Assembly: GCF_016765655.2 (NCBI RefSeq)
Contig: NZ_CP086109.1
Coordinates: 243,912-307,911, forward strand
Length of the DNA: 64,000 bases
Reading direction: 5' to 3'
Source: Skermanella mucosa
GTDB taxonomy: Bacteria > Pseudomonadota > Alphaproteobacteria > Azospirillales > Azospirillaceae
The notes below the pieces were generated by a model. The model did not search any database and had not been told where the DNA came from. It saw only the letters and a list, made by a program, of their open reading frames with translations. The position numbers and the translations under genes are program-made. Below are positions 1-8,223 of this stretch, piece by piece. Numbering within the stretch: position 1 is the first letter of the stretch; each line of letters opens with the position of its first letter.

Positions 1-83
1 ATCGGGTTACTCTCGATGAAGCGGGCAGTCGCGTCATGTAGTGCCGCATCAAGCGAAATGTTCCGAAGTGATAATCCGGCCAT
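1..83 (-). CDS. Class III (PLP-dependent) aminotransferase, N-terminal fragment
   Basis: Only the first 27 codons lie in the window; the gene runs off the left edge. The start is ATG at 83-81 with a GGGGGAAAG ribosome-binding site just before it. The visible peptide includes ATARFIESNP, which resembles the N-terminus of glutamate-1-semialdehyde-aminomutase-like class III aminotransferases. These transfer amino groups using pyridoxal phosphate. The gene diverges from a polyamine-type ABC transporter, so a role in breaking down the imported amine is reasonable but inferred. No catalytic residue is within the fragment, so the family call rests on N-terminal resemblance alone. Confidence 0.5.
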   Translation of the reverse strand, partial: MAGLSLRNISLDAALHDATARFIESNP

Positions 84-184
84 AATACTTTCCCCCGTCC
101 GGCTGGTTTTCTTGTCGTTTCAATTCGTTGCACGTCCGTCGCTTTGGTGCAATCCTTCGAGAATTGAATGACAGGGAGCGGACA

Positions 185-1234
185 ATGATAAATCCAGCGA
201 AGAATCCAGCAACGATCATTGCCAGGGCAGCCCTTTTCGCCGGATCGCTCGTCGCGGCGACTTCGCTGGGCACCGTGGCGCATGCCCAGCTCAAAGAGAT
301 CCGGATGATGGAGGCCGGCGGCGCGTCCGGCGAGTCGATCGAGGAGGGGTACCTGAAGCCTTTCACGGAGAAGACCGGCATCAAGGTCGTCCGGGAAAGC
401 CCGTGGTCGCTCGGCAAGCTTCGGGGCATGGTGGAGACCGGCGTCATCACCAACGCCATCGTCGAGCTGGACAGCCTCGCGGTCGAGCAGGCCAAGGCGC
501 TGGACCTGCTGGAGCCGCTGGACTGGCAGGCGATCGATCCCATGCCGATCTTCGACGAGGCGCGGCAGGAGAAGGCGATCGGCTACCAGTACTACTCGAC
601 GCTGATGGCCTGGCGGGCCGACGCCAAGCCGGTATCGAGCTGGGCCGAGTTCTGGGACGTGGAGAACTTCCCCGGCAAGCGCGCGCTGCCCAATTATCCC
701 ACATACACCCTGCCCATCGCGCTGCTGGCCGACGGCGTCAAGCCGGAAGACCTCTACCCGCTCGACCTGGACCGCGCCTTCGAGAGCCTGGAGAAGATCA
801 AGGGCCATGTCTCGGTCTGGTGGGACGCCGGAGCGCAGCCGCCCCAGCTGCTGAAGGACAACGAGGTCCAGTACGCGGTCGCCTGGTCCGGCCGGGTCGC
901 CGGGCAGGAAGGGATCGGCTACACCTTCAAGAACGCCCTGCTCGACCTCGCCTTCTTCACCGTTCCCCGGGGCGCCAGCGCGGAGCAGAAGGCCGCCGCC
1001 TTCAAGATCATGCACGAGATGACGGTGCCGCAGAACCAGGCCGCCGCCGCCAAGGTCATCTCCTACACCGGCAACAGCCCGGACCTGGAGCCGCTGCTGC
1101 CCCAGGACAGGCTGAACGAGTTCCCGACCACCCAGGCCAACAAGGAGGTGCAGATCCTGCCCGAGCCGAAATGGTGGTTCGAGAACGCCGACCTGGTCGA
1201 GGAGCGCTGGCAGGAATTCAAGCTGGGCCTGTGA
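185..1234 (+). CDS. ABC transporter substrate-binding protein, spermidine/putrescine type
   Basis: Periplasmic binding protein of 349 residues that should capture a polyamine or similar small cation and deliver it to the two permeases downstream. The N-terminus has a Sec signal peptide (hydrophobic ALFAGSLVAATSL, cleavage after AHA). The mature part carries the PotD-like pattern with FTEKTGIKV near residue 60 and repeated WW/Y aromatic positions that usually line the ligand cleft. ATG 185 is preferred over the frame opening at 128 because GGGAGCGG precedes it and the signal peptide starts there. It is 39 bp upstream of the first permease. The exact ligand cannot be read from sequence. Confidence 0.85.
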   Translation: MINPAKNPATIIARAALFAGSLVAATSLGTVAHAQLKEIRMMEAGGASGESIEEGYLKPFTEKTGIKVVRESPWSLGKLRGMVETGVITNAIVELDSLAVEQAKALDLLEPLDWQAIDPMPIFDEARQEKAIGYQYYSTLMAWRADAKPVSSWAEFWDVENFPGKRALPNYPTYTLPIALLADGVKPEDLYPLDLDRAFESLEKIKGHVSVWWDAGAQPPQLLKDNEVQYAVAWSGRVAGQEGIGYTFKNALLDLAFFTVPRGASAEQKAAAFKIMHEMTVPQNQAAAAKVISYTGNSPDLEPLLPQDRLNEFPTTQANKEVQILPEPKWWFENADLVEERWQEFKLGL

Positions 1235-1273
1235 CGCACCGGAGAAGGACGAGGCCAGGGACTCGAGAGTAAG

Positions 1274-2113
1274 ATGTCTACCGCAAGATGGCGCCCGCCG
1301 CCCGGAGCGGCCTATGTCATGCCGCTCTTCCTCGCCATGCTGCTGGCGTTCAACCTGCCGATCCTCCTGATGCTCGGGCGCAGCGTTTCGGGACTGGAGT
1401 TCAGCCTTGAGCACTACCAGCGGCTGGTCGAGGCGCCGGTCTATCTGCGGGTGCTGGCGAACACCTTCAAGATCGCGGTGATCTCCACGCTCGCCTGCAT
1501 GGTGCTGGGCTATCCGCTGGCCTACTGGATGCGCGGCCTGCGTCCGGGCTGGCAGCTCGTCGCGGTCTCGCTGGTGGTGCTGCCCTTCTGGGTCAGCATC
1601 CTGGTGCGGACATATGCCTGGATCGTCGTGCTGGGGAACGACGGCGTGGTGAACAGGACCCTGATGGGGCTGGGCCTGATCATCGATCCGCTGCCGTTCC
1701 TCTATGCCGAGCTGGGCGTGGTGATCGGCACGGCGAACATCCTGCTGCCCTTCCTGGTGCTGCCGCTGTTCGCCGCCATGCTGAAGATCGACGACCGGCT
1801 GCTGGACGCGGCGGCCTCGCTGGGGGCGCCGCCCCGGACGATCTTCCGGCGGGTGTTCTTCCCGCTCACCATCCCGTCCTTCGGGGCGGGGGCCGTGCTG
1901 GTCTTCATCCTGACGCTGGGCTTTTTCGTGACCCCGGCCATCCTGGGCGGCGGGCGGGTGCCGATGATCGCCAACATGCTGGAGACGCTGATCAACCGGA
2001 TGCCCCGGTGGGAGCTGGCGGCCGCGATCTCCACCGTGCTGCTGGTGGTCACCCTGCTGTTCTTCGCGCTTTACCGGCGCCTGTCCGAAGCGTCGGAGGG
2101 CACCCTGCGATGA
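1274..2113 (+). CDS. ABC transporter permease, PotB-like
   Basis: Inner-membrane permease of 279 residues with about six hydrophobic segments. The binding-protein-dependent transport (EAA) loop appears as DAAASLGAPPRTIFRRVFF, the surface that docks the ATPase. It forms the translocation pore together with the next gene product. Its TGA overlaps the next ATG (ATGA at 2110-2113), so the two permeases are translationally coupled. No ATPase gene follows, so the cognate ATP-binding subunit must lie outside the window, perhaps beyond the divergent aminotransferase. Family PotB/HAE-type spermidine permeases; ligand inferred from the neighbouring binding protein. Confidence 0.87.
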   Translation: MSTARWRPPPGAAYVMPLFLAMLLAFNLPILLMLGRSVSGLEFSLEHYQRLVEAPVYLRVLANTFKIAVISTLACMVLGYPLAYWMRGLRPGWQLVAVSLVVLPFWVSILVRTYAWIVVLGNDGVVNRTLMGLGLIIDPLPFLYAELGVVIGTANILLPFLVLPLFAAMLKIDDRLLDAAASLGAPPRTIFRRVFFPLTIPSFGAGAVLVFILTLGFFVTPAILGGGRVPMIANMLETLINRMPRWELAAAISTVLLVVTLLFFALYRRLSEASEGTLR

Positions 2114-2901
2114 GGCGGCTCGGCGACCTGCCCCTGATGATCTACGGCGTGCTGGTGCTGCTGTTCCTGTTCCTGCCGATCGCCATCGTGGTGCCGATGT
2201 CGTTCTCGGCGGCCAGCTCGCTGACATTCCCGCCGACCGAGTTCTCGCTGCGCTGGTACCAGTCCTTCTTCCAGGACCCGCGCTGGATGGAGGCGATGCG
2301 CGTGTCGCTGCTGGTGGCCCTCCTGTCGAGCCTGCTGGCGCTGGCGCTGGGCAGCGTCGCGGCCTACGGGCTGGTGCGCGGGACCTTCGCCGGGCGCCGG
2401 CTGATCGACGCCAACTTCATGGCACCGATGATCGTGCCGCCGGTGATCACGGCGGTGGCGCTCTACATCGTGTTCGCCTGGGTCGGCCTGCTCGGCACGC
2501 TGCCCGGGCTGGTGATCGGCCACATGCTGCTGGGCGTGCCCTACGTGGTGCTGATCATGTCGGTGGCGATCCGGTCGTTCGACGTGCGGATCGAGCAGGT
2601 GGCCTTCAGCCTGGGCGCGTCCTGGTTCACCATGTTCCGCCGGGTGCTGCTGCCCAACCTGATGCCGAGCGCCTTCGCCGCCTGGATCTTCGCCTTCATC
2701 ACCAGCTTCGACGAGGTGATCGTCACCCTGTTCGTGGCCGGCGCCTACCAGACGGTCCCGAAAAAGATGTTCAACGAGCTGGTATTGCAGATCAACCCGA
2801 CCATCACCGCCATCGCGACCCTGCTGATCGCCTTCAGCGTCTGCCTGTTCGTCGTCTTCGCCCTGTTGATGCGCCGGGCCGGCCTGCTCGGGCCCCGGTG
2901 A
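2110..2901 (+). CDS. ABC transporter permease, PotC-like
   Basis: Second inner-membrane permease, 263 residues, six predicted membrane segments. The EAA loop reads VAFSLGASWFTMFRRVLLPN, matching the PotC branch. The start was set at ATG 2110, which overlaps the preceding stop, rather than the longer frame opening at 2008, whose extra residues are Arg/Ala/Pro-rich shadow sequence. It is the last gene of the visible transporter set; a 107-bp gap separates it from the YciI-like gene. Function: half of the heterodimeric polyamine-type channel. Confidence 0.87.
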   Translation: MRRLGDLPLMIYGVLVLLFLFLPIAIVVPMSFSAASSLTFPPTEFSLRWYQSFFQDPRWMEAMRVSLLVALLSSLLALALGSVAAYGLVRGTFAGRRLIDANFMAPMIVPPVITAVALYIVFAWVGLLGTLPGLVIGHMLLGVPYVVLIMSVAIRSFDVRIEQVAFSLGASWFTMFRRVLLPNLMPSAFAAWIFAFITSFDEVIVTLFVAGAYQTVPKKMFNELVLQINPTITAIATLLIAFSVCLFVVFALLMRRAGLLGPR

Positions 2902-3008
2902 CGCTCGCGTGAAAAAAGTCCCGGCGGCGTGTCGGCCCGTGCCAGGCTGGTTCGTCATCTGGACAGGGAGGCCGGCGCGGCCTCGATCAGCGAAGGGGAA
3001 GCAAGACG

Positions 3009-3368
3009 ATGCGCGTGATGGTTCTGGTGAAGGCGACCGAGGACAGCGAGGCGGGCATCCTGCCCTCGGCCGAGCTGATGGAGGCCATGGGCAGGTTCAA
3101 CGAGGAGCTGACCAAGGCCGGGATCATGCGGGCCGGCGAGGGCCTGAAGCCGTCGTCGCAGGGCAAGCGCGTGGCCTTCGACGGCGCCGGCCGCACCGTC
3201 ATCGACGGTCCCTTCGCCGCGACCCGCGAGCTGGTCGCCGGCTTCTGGCTGTGGGAGGTCAAGGACATGGCCGAGGCGGTCGAGTGGGTGAAGCGTTGCC
3301 CCAACCCGATGCCCGGCCCGAGCGAGATCGAGATCCGCCCGCTTTACGAGATGGCCGATTTCCAATAG
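3009..3368 (+). CDS. YciI-like (DGPF-domain) protein
   Basis: A 119-residue protein of the YCII/DGPF family, which has a ferredoxin-like fold. The signature is DGPFAATRE near residues 60-68 followed by the family's GFWLWEV strand. Members are often encoded next to sigma factors or occur as stand-alone proteins of unclear role, so no reaction is assigned. It starts at ATG 3009 with GGGGAAGCAAG upstream (ribosome-binding site AGGGGAAG). It reads in the same direction as the permeases but the 107-bp gap makes co-transcription uncertain. The next gene is convergent. Confidence 0.8.
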   Translation: MRVMVLVKATEDSEAGILPSAELMEAMGRFNEELTKAGIMRAGEGLKPSSQGKRVAFDGAGRTVIDGPFAATRELVAGFWLWEVKDMAEAVEWVKRCPNPMPGPSEIEIRPLYEMADFQ

Positions 3369-3409
3369 TGGTCCTGCACAGTGTTTTTGATGACGTTCGG
3401 CGGAGTGCG

Positions 3410-3505
3410 GTAGGTCGGCCTTCGCCCGTCAGGGCGAACGCCGACACCCTGCGTCGACGCTCCGGCCACGCTGTCGGCGTCGGCCTTCGGCCGAGGCCGA
3501 CCTAC
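3410..3505. repeat. Nested palindromic intergenic repeat (REP-like)
   Basis: The ends are perfect 12-bp inverted repeats, GTAGGTCGGCCT at 3410-3421 and its complement at 3494-3505. Inside are further dyads: TTCGCCC-GTCA-GGGCGAA at 3421-3438 and ACGCCGACA pairing with TGTCGGCGT. The whole block can fold as a branched cruciform. It lies between two convergent genes (ends 3368 and 3555), typical of REP/BIME-like elements that terminate or stabilise transcripts. Whether it recurs in the genome cannot be tested here. Confidence 0.65.
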
Positions 3506-3554
3506 GATGAATCGATCGAAACCACTGTGCCGAGCCGATAGGTGGCCACCCCTC

Positions 3555-4340
3555 CTACATCTTCATGCCGGGCAGGTTGAGCGACGCGGTGTTGCCGCCG
3601 TCCACCGGCAGCGCCTGCCCGGTGACGTAGCTGGCGTCGTCGCTGGCGAGGAAGGCGATGACGGCGGCCACTTCCTCCGGCCTGCCGTAGCGCCGCAGCT
3701 CGCAGCGGGCGCCGAGCCGGTCGCCCTTGCCGACGGTACGGGCATGGTCGAAGATCCCCTGGGTCATGCCGGTCTCGATCAGGCCGGGGCAGACGGCATT
3801 GACCCGGATGTTCCACTGGCCAAGGTCGCAGGCGGATGTCTGGGTGAAGTTGATCAGCCCCGCCTTGGAGGCGCTGTAGGCGTTTCCCCCCGCACCCGAC
3901 CTTATCCCCGCGACCGACGCGGTGTTGACGATGGCGCCGCGGCCGGCGGCCTGCATGGGACGCGAGGCGTATTTGGTGAAGTTGACCGCGCCGAACAGGT
4001 TGACCGCCATGACCCGCTGCCACTCGCCCAGGTCCTGCTCGGTCGCGATAGCCGTGCTGCCGCCCAGGATGCCGGCATTGTTGCACAGCACGTCGATGCG
4101 GCCGTACCGCGCCAGGACGTCGGCGACGCAGGCCTCCACCGCCGCCTCGTCGGCGACGTCCACCGCGAAGATGCCGGACCGCGCGCCGTCCGGCAGCGCG
4201 CCCGCGGTCCCGCGCAAGCCTTCCTCGTCGCGGTCGATCAGGGCGACCGCCGCCCCCTCGGCCGCGAGGCGCCACGCCGTCGCGCGCCCGATGCCGCTGC
4301 CCGCCCCGGTTACCAGGGCGACCCGATCCGTGAACCGCAT
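3555..4340 (-). CDS. SDR family NAD(P)-dependent oxidoreductase
   Basis: Classical short-chain dehydrogenase of 261 residues. Visible motifs in order are TGAGSGIG (nucleotide-binding loop, near residue 12), NNAG, and the YSASK active-site Tyr/Lys motif; the C-terminus has YVTGQALPVDGG, typical of classical SDRs. It should oxidise or reduce an alcohol/ketone with NAD(P). The ATG at 4340 was chosen because the dinucleotide-binding strand begins right after it; the frame extends to 4499 but that extension overlaps the neighbouring IS end. It is convergent with the YciI-like gene and 144 bp from the insertion sequence. Substrate unknown. Confidence 0.88.
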   Translation of the reverse strand: MRFTDRVALVTGAGSGIGRATAWRLAAEGAAVALIDRDEEGLRGTAGALPDGARSGIFAVDVADEAAVEACVADVLARYGRIDVLCNNAGILGGSTAIATEQDLGEWQRVMAVNLFGAVNFTKYASRPMQAAGRGAIVNTASVAGIRSGAGGNAYSASKAGLINFTQTSACDLGQWNIRVNAVCPGLIETGMTQGIFDHARTVGKGDRLGARCELRRYGRPEEVAAVIAFLASDDASYVTGQALPVDGGNTASLNLPGMKM

Positions 4341-4516
4341 GGATTTTCCTTCCCTCCCACAATTCCTGCCCGTCGTTCCTGAGGGCAGCGCGATAGCTAT
4401 TGGCCAAACAACGCCAAGGCGGAACGAGCCAAGAGCATGACGGTCAGGCCGCCCGACCGGCGTGGCAGCATCGCCTCGTGTCCACTCGACTTTGGCCATC
4501 CTAAATGGGACTTTGA

Positions 4517-4798
4517 TCAGGCCCTGATCCAGAAGAAGGGTTCCTCGGCGATGAAGTCGAGGGCGTCATCAAGGGGCATGATGGCGCCGAAGGGACCGGC
4601 GGGTCCCCAGGCGTCGCGTCGCCACCAGAGGACCTCGACCTCGTCGTCCTCGCCGGTCGGGCACAGGCGGGCGACCGGCGCGCCGGTGCGGGTGCTGACC
4701 AGCGAGTAGCCGTGACCGGCGCGCCGGGCGCGGACGCCACCTTGCGGCCAGGGGTGGGCGTGGATGCGCTGGAGCACGGGGTCGGTCTTGGCGGCCAT
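4517..4798 (-). CDS. IS passenger protein, 93 residues, hypothetical
   Basis: A 93-residue protein encoded divergently from the transposase inside the same insertion sequence. It begins MAAKTDP and ends EEPFFWIRA; the middle has VEVLWWRRDAWGP and PFGAIMPLDDALDFI. GGAG lies about 10 bases upstream of ATG 4798. The aromatic-rich, balanced composition differs from the Arg/Pro-rich shadows around it, so it looks like a real gene. I do not recognise a named domain. Being between the left inverted repeat and the transposase, it may be an accessory or regulatory protein of the element. Confidence 0.6.
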   Translation of the reverse strand: MAAKTDPVLQRIHAHPWPQGGVRARRAGHGYSLVSTRTGAPVARLCPTGEDDEVEVLWWRRDAWGPAGPFGAIMPLDDALDFIAEEPFFWIRA

Positions 4799-4856
4799 GG
4801 CGATCTCCGCGGGGCGGGACTGTTGGGTCCAACACTCCAACCGCCCGGAGGGGACC

Positions 4857-6221
4857 ATGGACCGCCCTGACCCGCCGCTGCCCGAGGCGTTCTGCCGCTG
4901 GCTCGCCCCGGCGCTCGCTGTGTTCTCGCCGACCTGCCGGCCCCAGGCCGCCGCGCTGGCGGTCGGCGCCCTGCTGGCGCTTGGCCCGCGCACCGTGGCC
5001 GGCGCGCTACGCGCGCTCGGCCTGGCCGGACGGGCCGATTTCGCCACCTTCCACCGGGTGCTCAGCCGCGACGTGTGGTCCGGGCTGGCGCTGGCCCGGC
5101 GGCTCACCCGGGCGCTGGTGCGCGTGTTCGCCCCGCTCGGCCCGGTGGTGGTCGGGCTCGACCACACCCTGGAGCGCCGGCGCGGTCCCCGGGTCCGGCC
5201 GGCGGCACACTACTACGACCCGGTGCGCTCCTCGCGCGGGCGCAAGGTCACCAGCCGCGGCCTGCGCTGGGTCTCGGCCATGCTGCTGGCCGAGGTGCCG
5301 TTCGCCCGCAAGGTCTGGGCGCTGCCGATGCTCAGCGCGCTGGCGCCGAGCCAAGCCTTCTGCCAGGCCGAGGGCCGGCGATACCGGCCGGTCACGGCGT
5401 GGGCGCTCAGCCTGCTGCGCCTGGTGCGGCGCTGGCTGCCGGGGCGCGCCATGGTCGCGGTGATGGACGGCGAGTTCGCCTCGGTCGGCCTGCTGCGCGA
5501 GTTGGGCCGCGCAATGACCGTGGTGACCCGGCTCCGCCTGGACGCCCGGCTGTTCGACTTCCCGGCCCCGCGCCCGCCCGGCCGGGGCGGTCGGCCCGCC
5601 ACCAAGGGCAAGGCCCAAACCAAGCTGGCCAAGCGGCGGCACGACGCGGGCGAGCCCTGGCAGCGCTTCGCCCTGCTGGTCCGCACCGGGCGTCGCCACG
5701 CGCGGGAGGCGGAGTTCATCTCCGGCACCGCGCTGTGGCACCACCCGGGGGAGCCGCCGGTCGCGGTCCGCTGGATCCTGGTGCGCTATCCCGGGTCCAA
5801 GCGCGACCCCGACGCGTTGGCGTGCACCGACTTGACGGCCGACCCGCTGGTCATCCTCGGCTGGTTCTCCAGGCGCTGGCTGATGGAACTCACCTATGAA
5901 GAGGCGCGCGCCCACCTCGGCGTCGAGACCCAGCGCCAGCACGCCGACAAGGCGGTGTTCCGCACCACCCCGGTGCTGTTCGGCCTGTACTCGCTGGTCG
6001 CGCTCCATGTCCAGGCCTTCGCCGGCCAACTCGACCTGACCCCGCGCCGGGCGGCCTGGTACCCCAAGACCGCCCCGACCTTCGCCGACGCCCTGGCTGC
6101 CGTACGCATCGCCCTGTGGACCGACCTGAATTTCGTCACAGCCCTGGATCCCGGCGAAACCGTCCAAATTCCTCGCACCGTCTACGTCAGGCTCGTCCAG
6201 GCCGCCGCTTATGCCCCCTGA
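4857..6221 (+). CDS. DDE transposase of the insertion sequence
   Basis: A 454-residue transposase that should cut and rejoin DNA at the element's 28-bp ends. Likely metal-binding acidic residues are in GLDHTLERRRG, AVMDGEFASVG and the C-terminal MELTYEEARAHLGVETQRQ, in the order D-D-E expected of RNase-H-fold transposases. The ATG at 4857 has GGAGGGG nine bases upstream and starts MDRPDPPL; the frame opens earlier at 4764 without such a signal. The protein shows no frameshift or internal stop, so the element may be functional. IS701-like assignment is tentative. Confidence 0.85.
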   Translation: MDRPDPPLPEAFCRWLAPALAVFSPTCRPQAAALAVGALLALGPRTVAGALRALGLAGRADFATFHRVLSRDVWSGLALARRLTRALVRVFAPLGPVVVGLDHTLERRRGPRVRPAAHYYDPVRSSRGRKVTSRGLRWVSAMLLAEVPFARKVWALPMLSALAPSQAFCQAEGRRYRPVTAWALSLLRLVRRWLPGRAMVAVMDGEFASVGLLRELGRAMTVVTRLRLDARLFDFPAPRPPGRGGRPATKGKAQTKLAKRRHDAGEPWQRFALLVRTGRRHAREAEFISGTALWHHPGEPPVAVRWILVRYPGSKRDPDALACTDLTADPLVILGWFSRRWLMELTYEEARAHLGVETQRQHADKAVFRTTPVLFGLYSLVALHVQAFAGQLDLTPRRAAWYPKTAPTFADALAAVRIALWTDLNFVTALDPGETVQIPRTVYVRLVQAAAYAP

Positions 6222-6311
6222 CCTATCAAAACCAATCCGAAGCCGCTCGTAGTCCCATTTAGGATGGCCAAAGTCGAGGTCCACATACATGATTTATCTC
6301 TCCATCATGGG

Positions 6312-7367
6312 CTAACTCGGCCAGGACAACTTGAATTGCGCGCCTCCCTTGGGTGAAGGCGCGTAGCCAACTTGCCCTCCATGCGCCTGGGCAATAGCAG
6401 AAACGACAGCCAGTCCCAGCCCGCTTCCCTTGCGTCCAGTCGAGCGGGTCGAGGCGGCACGCCGGAACGCCTTGAACAGGTGTGGCGCGAAAGCGTCCGG
6501 AATTCCGGGTCCCTCATCCTCGACGATCAGGTGGCACCAGCCATTGTCCAGGCGCGTGCGGATGTTGATCGATCCCGGTGCGGCGTGCTGGCGGGCGTTT
6601 TCCAGCAGGGCCAGCAGCGCCTGCCGGATCCGGACCGCATCGCAGCGGACGTGGCGTTCGTCCAAATCCAGGACAGGCTGCTGCCCGGCCGACTGGAGGG
6701 AGCTTCTGAAGACGTCCACGACCGCCGCGATCTCGGCGGAAAGGTCGGTCTCCTGGATCTGGAGATCCAGATGTCGGCTTTCGGCCAGGCTGACCACCCG
6801 CAAATCCTCGATCAGCCTGGCCAGTCCCTCGACCTGGGTCAGCAGGCTTCTGAACTGGGCCTCGTCCGGCGGGAAGACACCTTCGGCCAAGCCCTGCAAA
6901 CGGCCCCGCAGAATGGTCACCGGCGTGCGGAGTTCATGGGCGATCGCCGCGTTCCAGAACCGCTGCTCTTCGGTCACGCGTTGCAGCTCGTCGGCCAACG
7001 CGTTGAAATCGTCGGCGAGCAGGGCCGCTTCGCCCAGCGAGCGGTCGCCCGCGATGGCGCGGGCGCCCAGATCCCCTTTGGCGACGCGGCGGATGCCGTC
7101 CGCCACCGAGTTGAGCGGAACGAGGATGCGGCGCGCCAGATTGACGGCAACCCCGATCGCGATCACCAGCCCGGCCAGGGTGGTCGCAATCAGCCAAACC
7201 CACTCCGCACCGTTCGGCATCGAAGCCGCCGGATCGAATTGCTCGGGCCAATATGTGAATGCCACATAATAGAACGCATAGGATGTCAGCACCACCAGCA
7301 GCGTGACTCCAAGCGCAATCGCCGCCATGGACAGAACGATCTGCCGGCTGAGACCGACCAGCTTCAT
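6312..7367 (-). CDS. baeS: Sensor histidine kinase, BaeS-like
   Basis: Membrane histidine kinase of 351 residues. Two membrane helices at about residues 8-35 and 57-78 enclose a very short periplasmic loop, so sensing may occur in the membrane as in other short-loop kinases. A HAMP segment follows, then the H-box AIAHELRTP with phospho-acceptor His144, N-box LLENARQH, G1 DEGPGIPD and G2 GSGLGLAVV. It would phosphorylate the response regulator encoded just upstream, whose TGA overlaps this ATG (ATGA at 7367-7364); that overlap fixes the start. The nearby RND pump genes suggest control of envelope-stress efflux, as for BaeSR in enterics. Gene symbol by analogy. Confidence 0.85.
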   Translation of the reverse strand: MKLVGLSRQIVLSMAAIALGVTLLVVLTSYAFYYVAFTYWPEQFDPAASMPNGAEWVWLIATTLAGLVIAIGVAVNLARRILVPLNSVADGIRRVAKGDLGARAIAGDRSLGEAALLADDFNALADELQRVTEEQRFWNAAIAHELRTPVTILRGRLQGLAEGVFPPDEAQFRSLLTQVEGLARLIEDLRVVSLAESRHLDLQIQETDLSAEIAAVVDVFRSSLQSAGQQPVLDLDERHVRCDAVRIRQALLALLENARQHAAPGSINIRTRLDNGWCHLIVEDEGPGIPDAFAPHLFKAFRRAASTRSTGRKGSGLGLAVVSAIAQAHGGQVGYAPSPKGGAQFKLSWPS

Positions 7368-8098
7368 TCGCCGCTCCACAGCTTGTAGCCGACACCGCGA
7401 ATTCCGACGGGAACGCCGGCGATGCCGGCGTCCTCCAGCTTCCTGCGCAGCTTGCTGATGTGGCTGTCCACCGTCCGCTCCAGGGCGTCGCCTTCCGGCA
7501 GGCAGGTGTTCAGCAGCTCGGCGCGGCTGAACACGCGCTTGGGAGCGCGCACCAGCTGCGCCAGCAGATTGAATTCGGTCAGGGTCAGGCTCAGGGACCA
7601 GCGGCGATTGTCGATCTCCACCGTGGCTTCATGGGTGTCCAGGTCGATCTGGAACGGAGCGGCGCGCAAGACACGCTGGTCCTGGCGGCCGGCGCCCGGC
7701 ATCGACCGGCGCAGCACCGCCTGGGTGCGCGCGACCACCTCCGCCGGATTGAACGGCTTGACCACATAGTCGTCGGCGCCGATGCGCAGCCCCATCAGCT
7801 TGTCGATGTCCTGGTCCAACGCCGTCAGCATGATGACGGGGGTCGTGCCCCGGTGCCGGATCTCGGAGAGGACCTGCCAGCCATCGACGTGCGGCATCTG
7901 CACGTCCAGCAGCACGAGGTCGGGCTTGAGGGACCGGTGAAGCTCCAAGGCCCGGCGACCGTCGGCGGCGTAAGCGGTTCGCAAGCCGCTGCGGGCCAGA
8001 TAGGCGGCAAGGATGTCGGCGATCTCCAGTTCGTCCTCGGCGATGAGGATCAGGGCCTGGGAGGCCGGGGCGGGATCGGGCAAAGGCATCATCGGCAT
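7364..8098 (-). CDS. baeR: OmpR-family response regulator, BaeR-like
   Basis: DNA-binding response regulator of 244 residues. The receiver domain has the acidic pair ED (residues 21-22), phospho-acceptor Asp65 in LLDVQMP and the conserved Lys in VVKPF. The C-terminal winged helix ends with VDSHISKLRRKLED and GVGYKLW, typical of OmpR/PhoB output domains. It is cotranscribed with the kinase by a 4-bp overlap and diverges from the RND adaptor across a 125-bp gap, so it probably controls both directions. The start MPMMPLPDP is the first in frame; a shorter start is possible. Confidence 0.87.
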   Translation of the reverse strand: MPMMPLPDPAPASQALILIAEDELEIADILAAYLARSGLRTAYAADGRRALELHRSLKPDLVLLDVQMPHVDGWQVLSEIRHRGTTPVIMLTALDQDIDKLMGLRIGADDYVVKPFNPAEVVARTQAVLRRSMPGAGRQDQRVLRAAPFQIDLDTHEATVEIDNRRWSLSLTLTEFNLLAQLVRAPKRVFSRAELLNTCLPEGDALERTVDSHISKLRRKLEDAGIAGVPVGIRGVGYKLWSGE

Positions 8099-8223
8099 CG
8101 CGGCTGCTCGCAGTTTTTTTCACTCTCCATCGAAGCTCCATACTAGCTCGAACGAAACGCAATCGGGTGCCGTCAGATTGCCGGCGTTCTTGCCGATACC
8201 GGCCTGCGCCTGAAGGAAAGCGG

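Larger units (their letters stand above)
4485..6278. mobile_element. Complete insertion sequence with 28-bp inverted repeats
   Basis: Perfect 28-bp terminal inverted repeats, CTCGACTTTGGCCATCCTAA... at 4485-4512 and its complement at 6251-6278, bound a 1794-bp element. A 5-bp direct repeat GTCCA lies immediately outside both ends (4480-4484 and 6279-6283), which is a target-site duplication and shows that this is an actual insertion. The element carries a DDE transposase on the plus strand and a small divergent gene. The IS family is not certain; the transposase looks IS701/DDE_5-like. Identical ends suggest a recent, probably still active copy. Confidence 0.92.
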
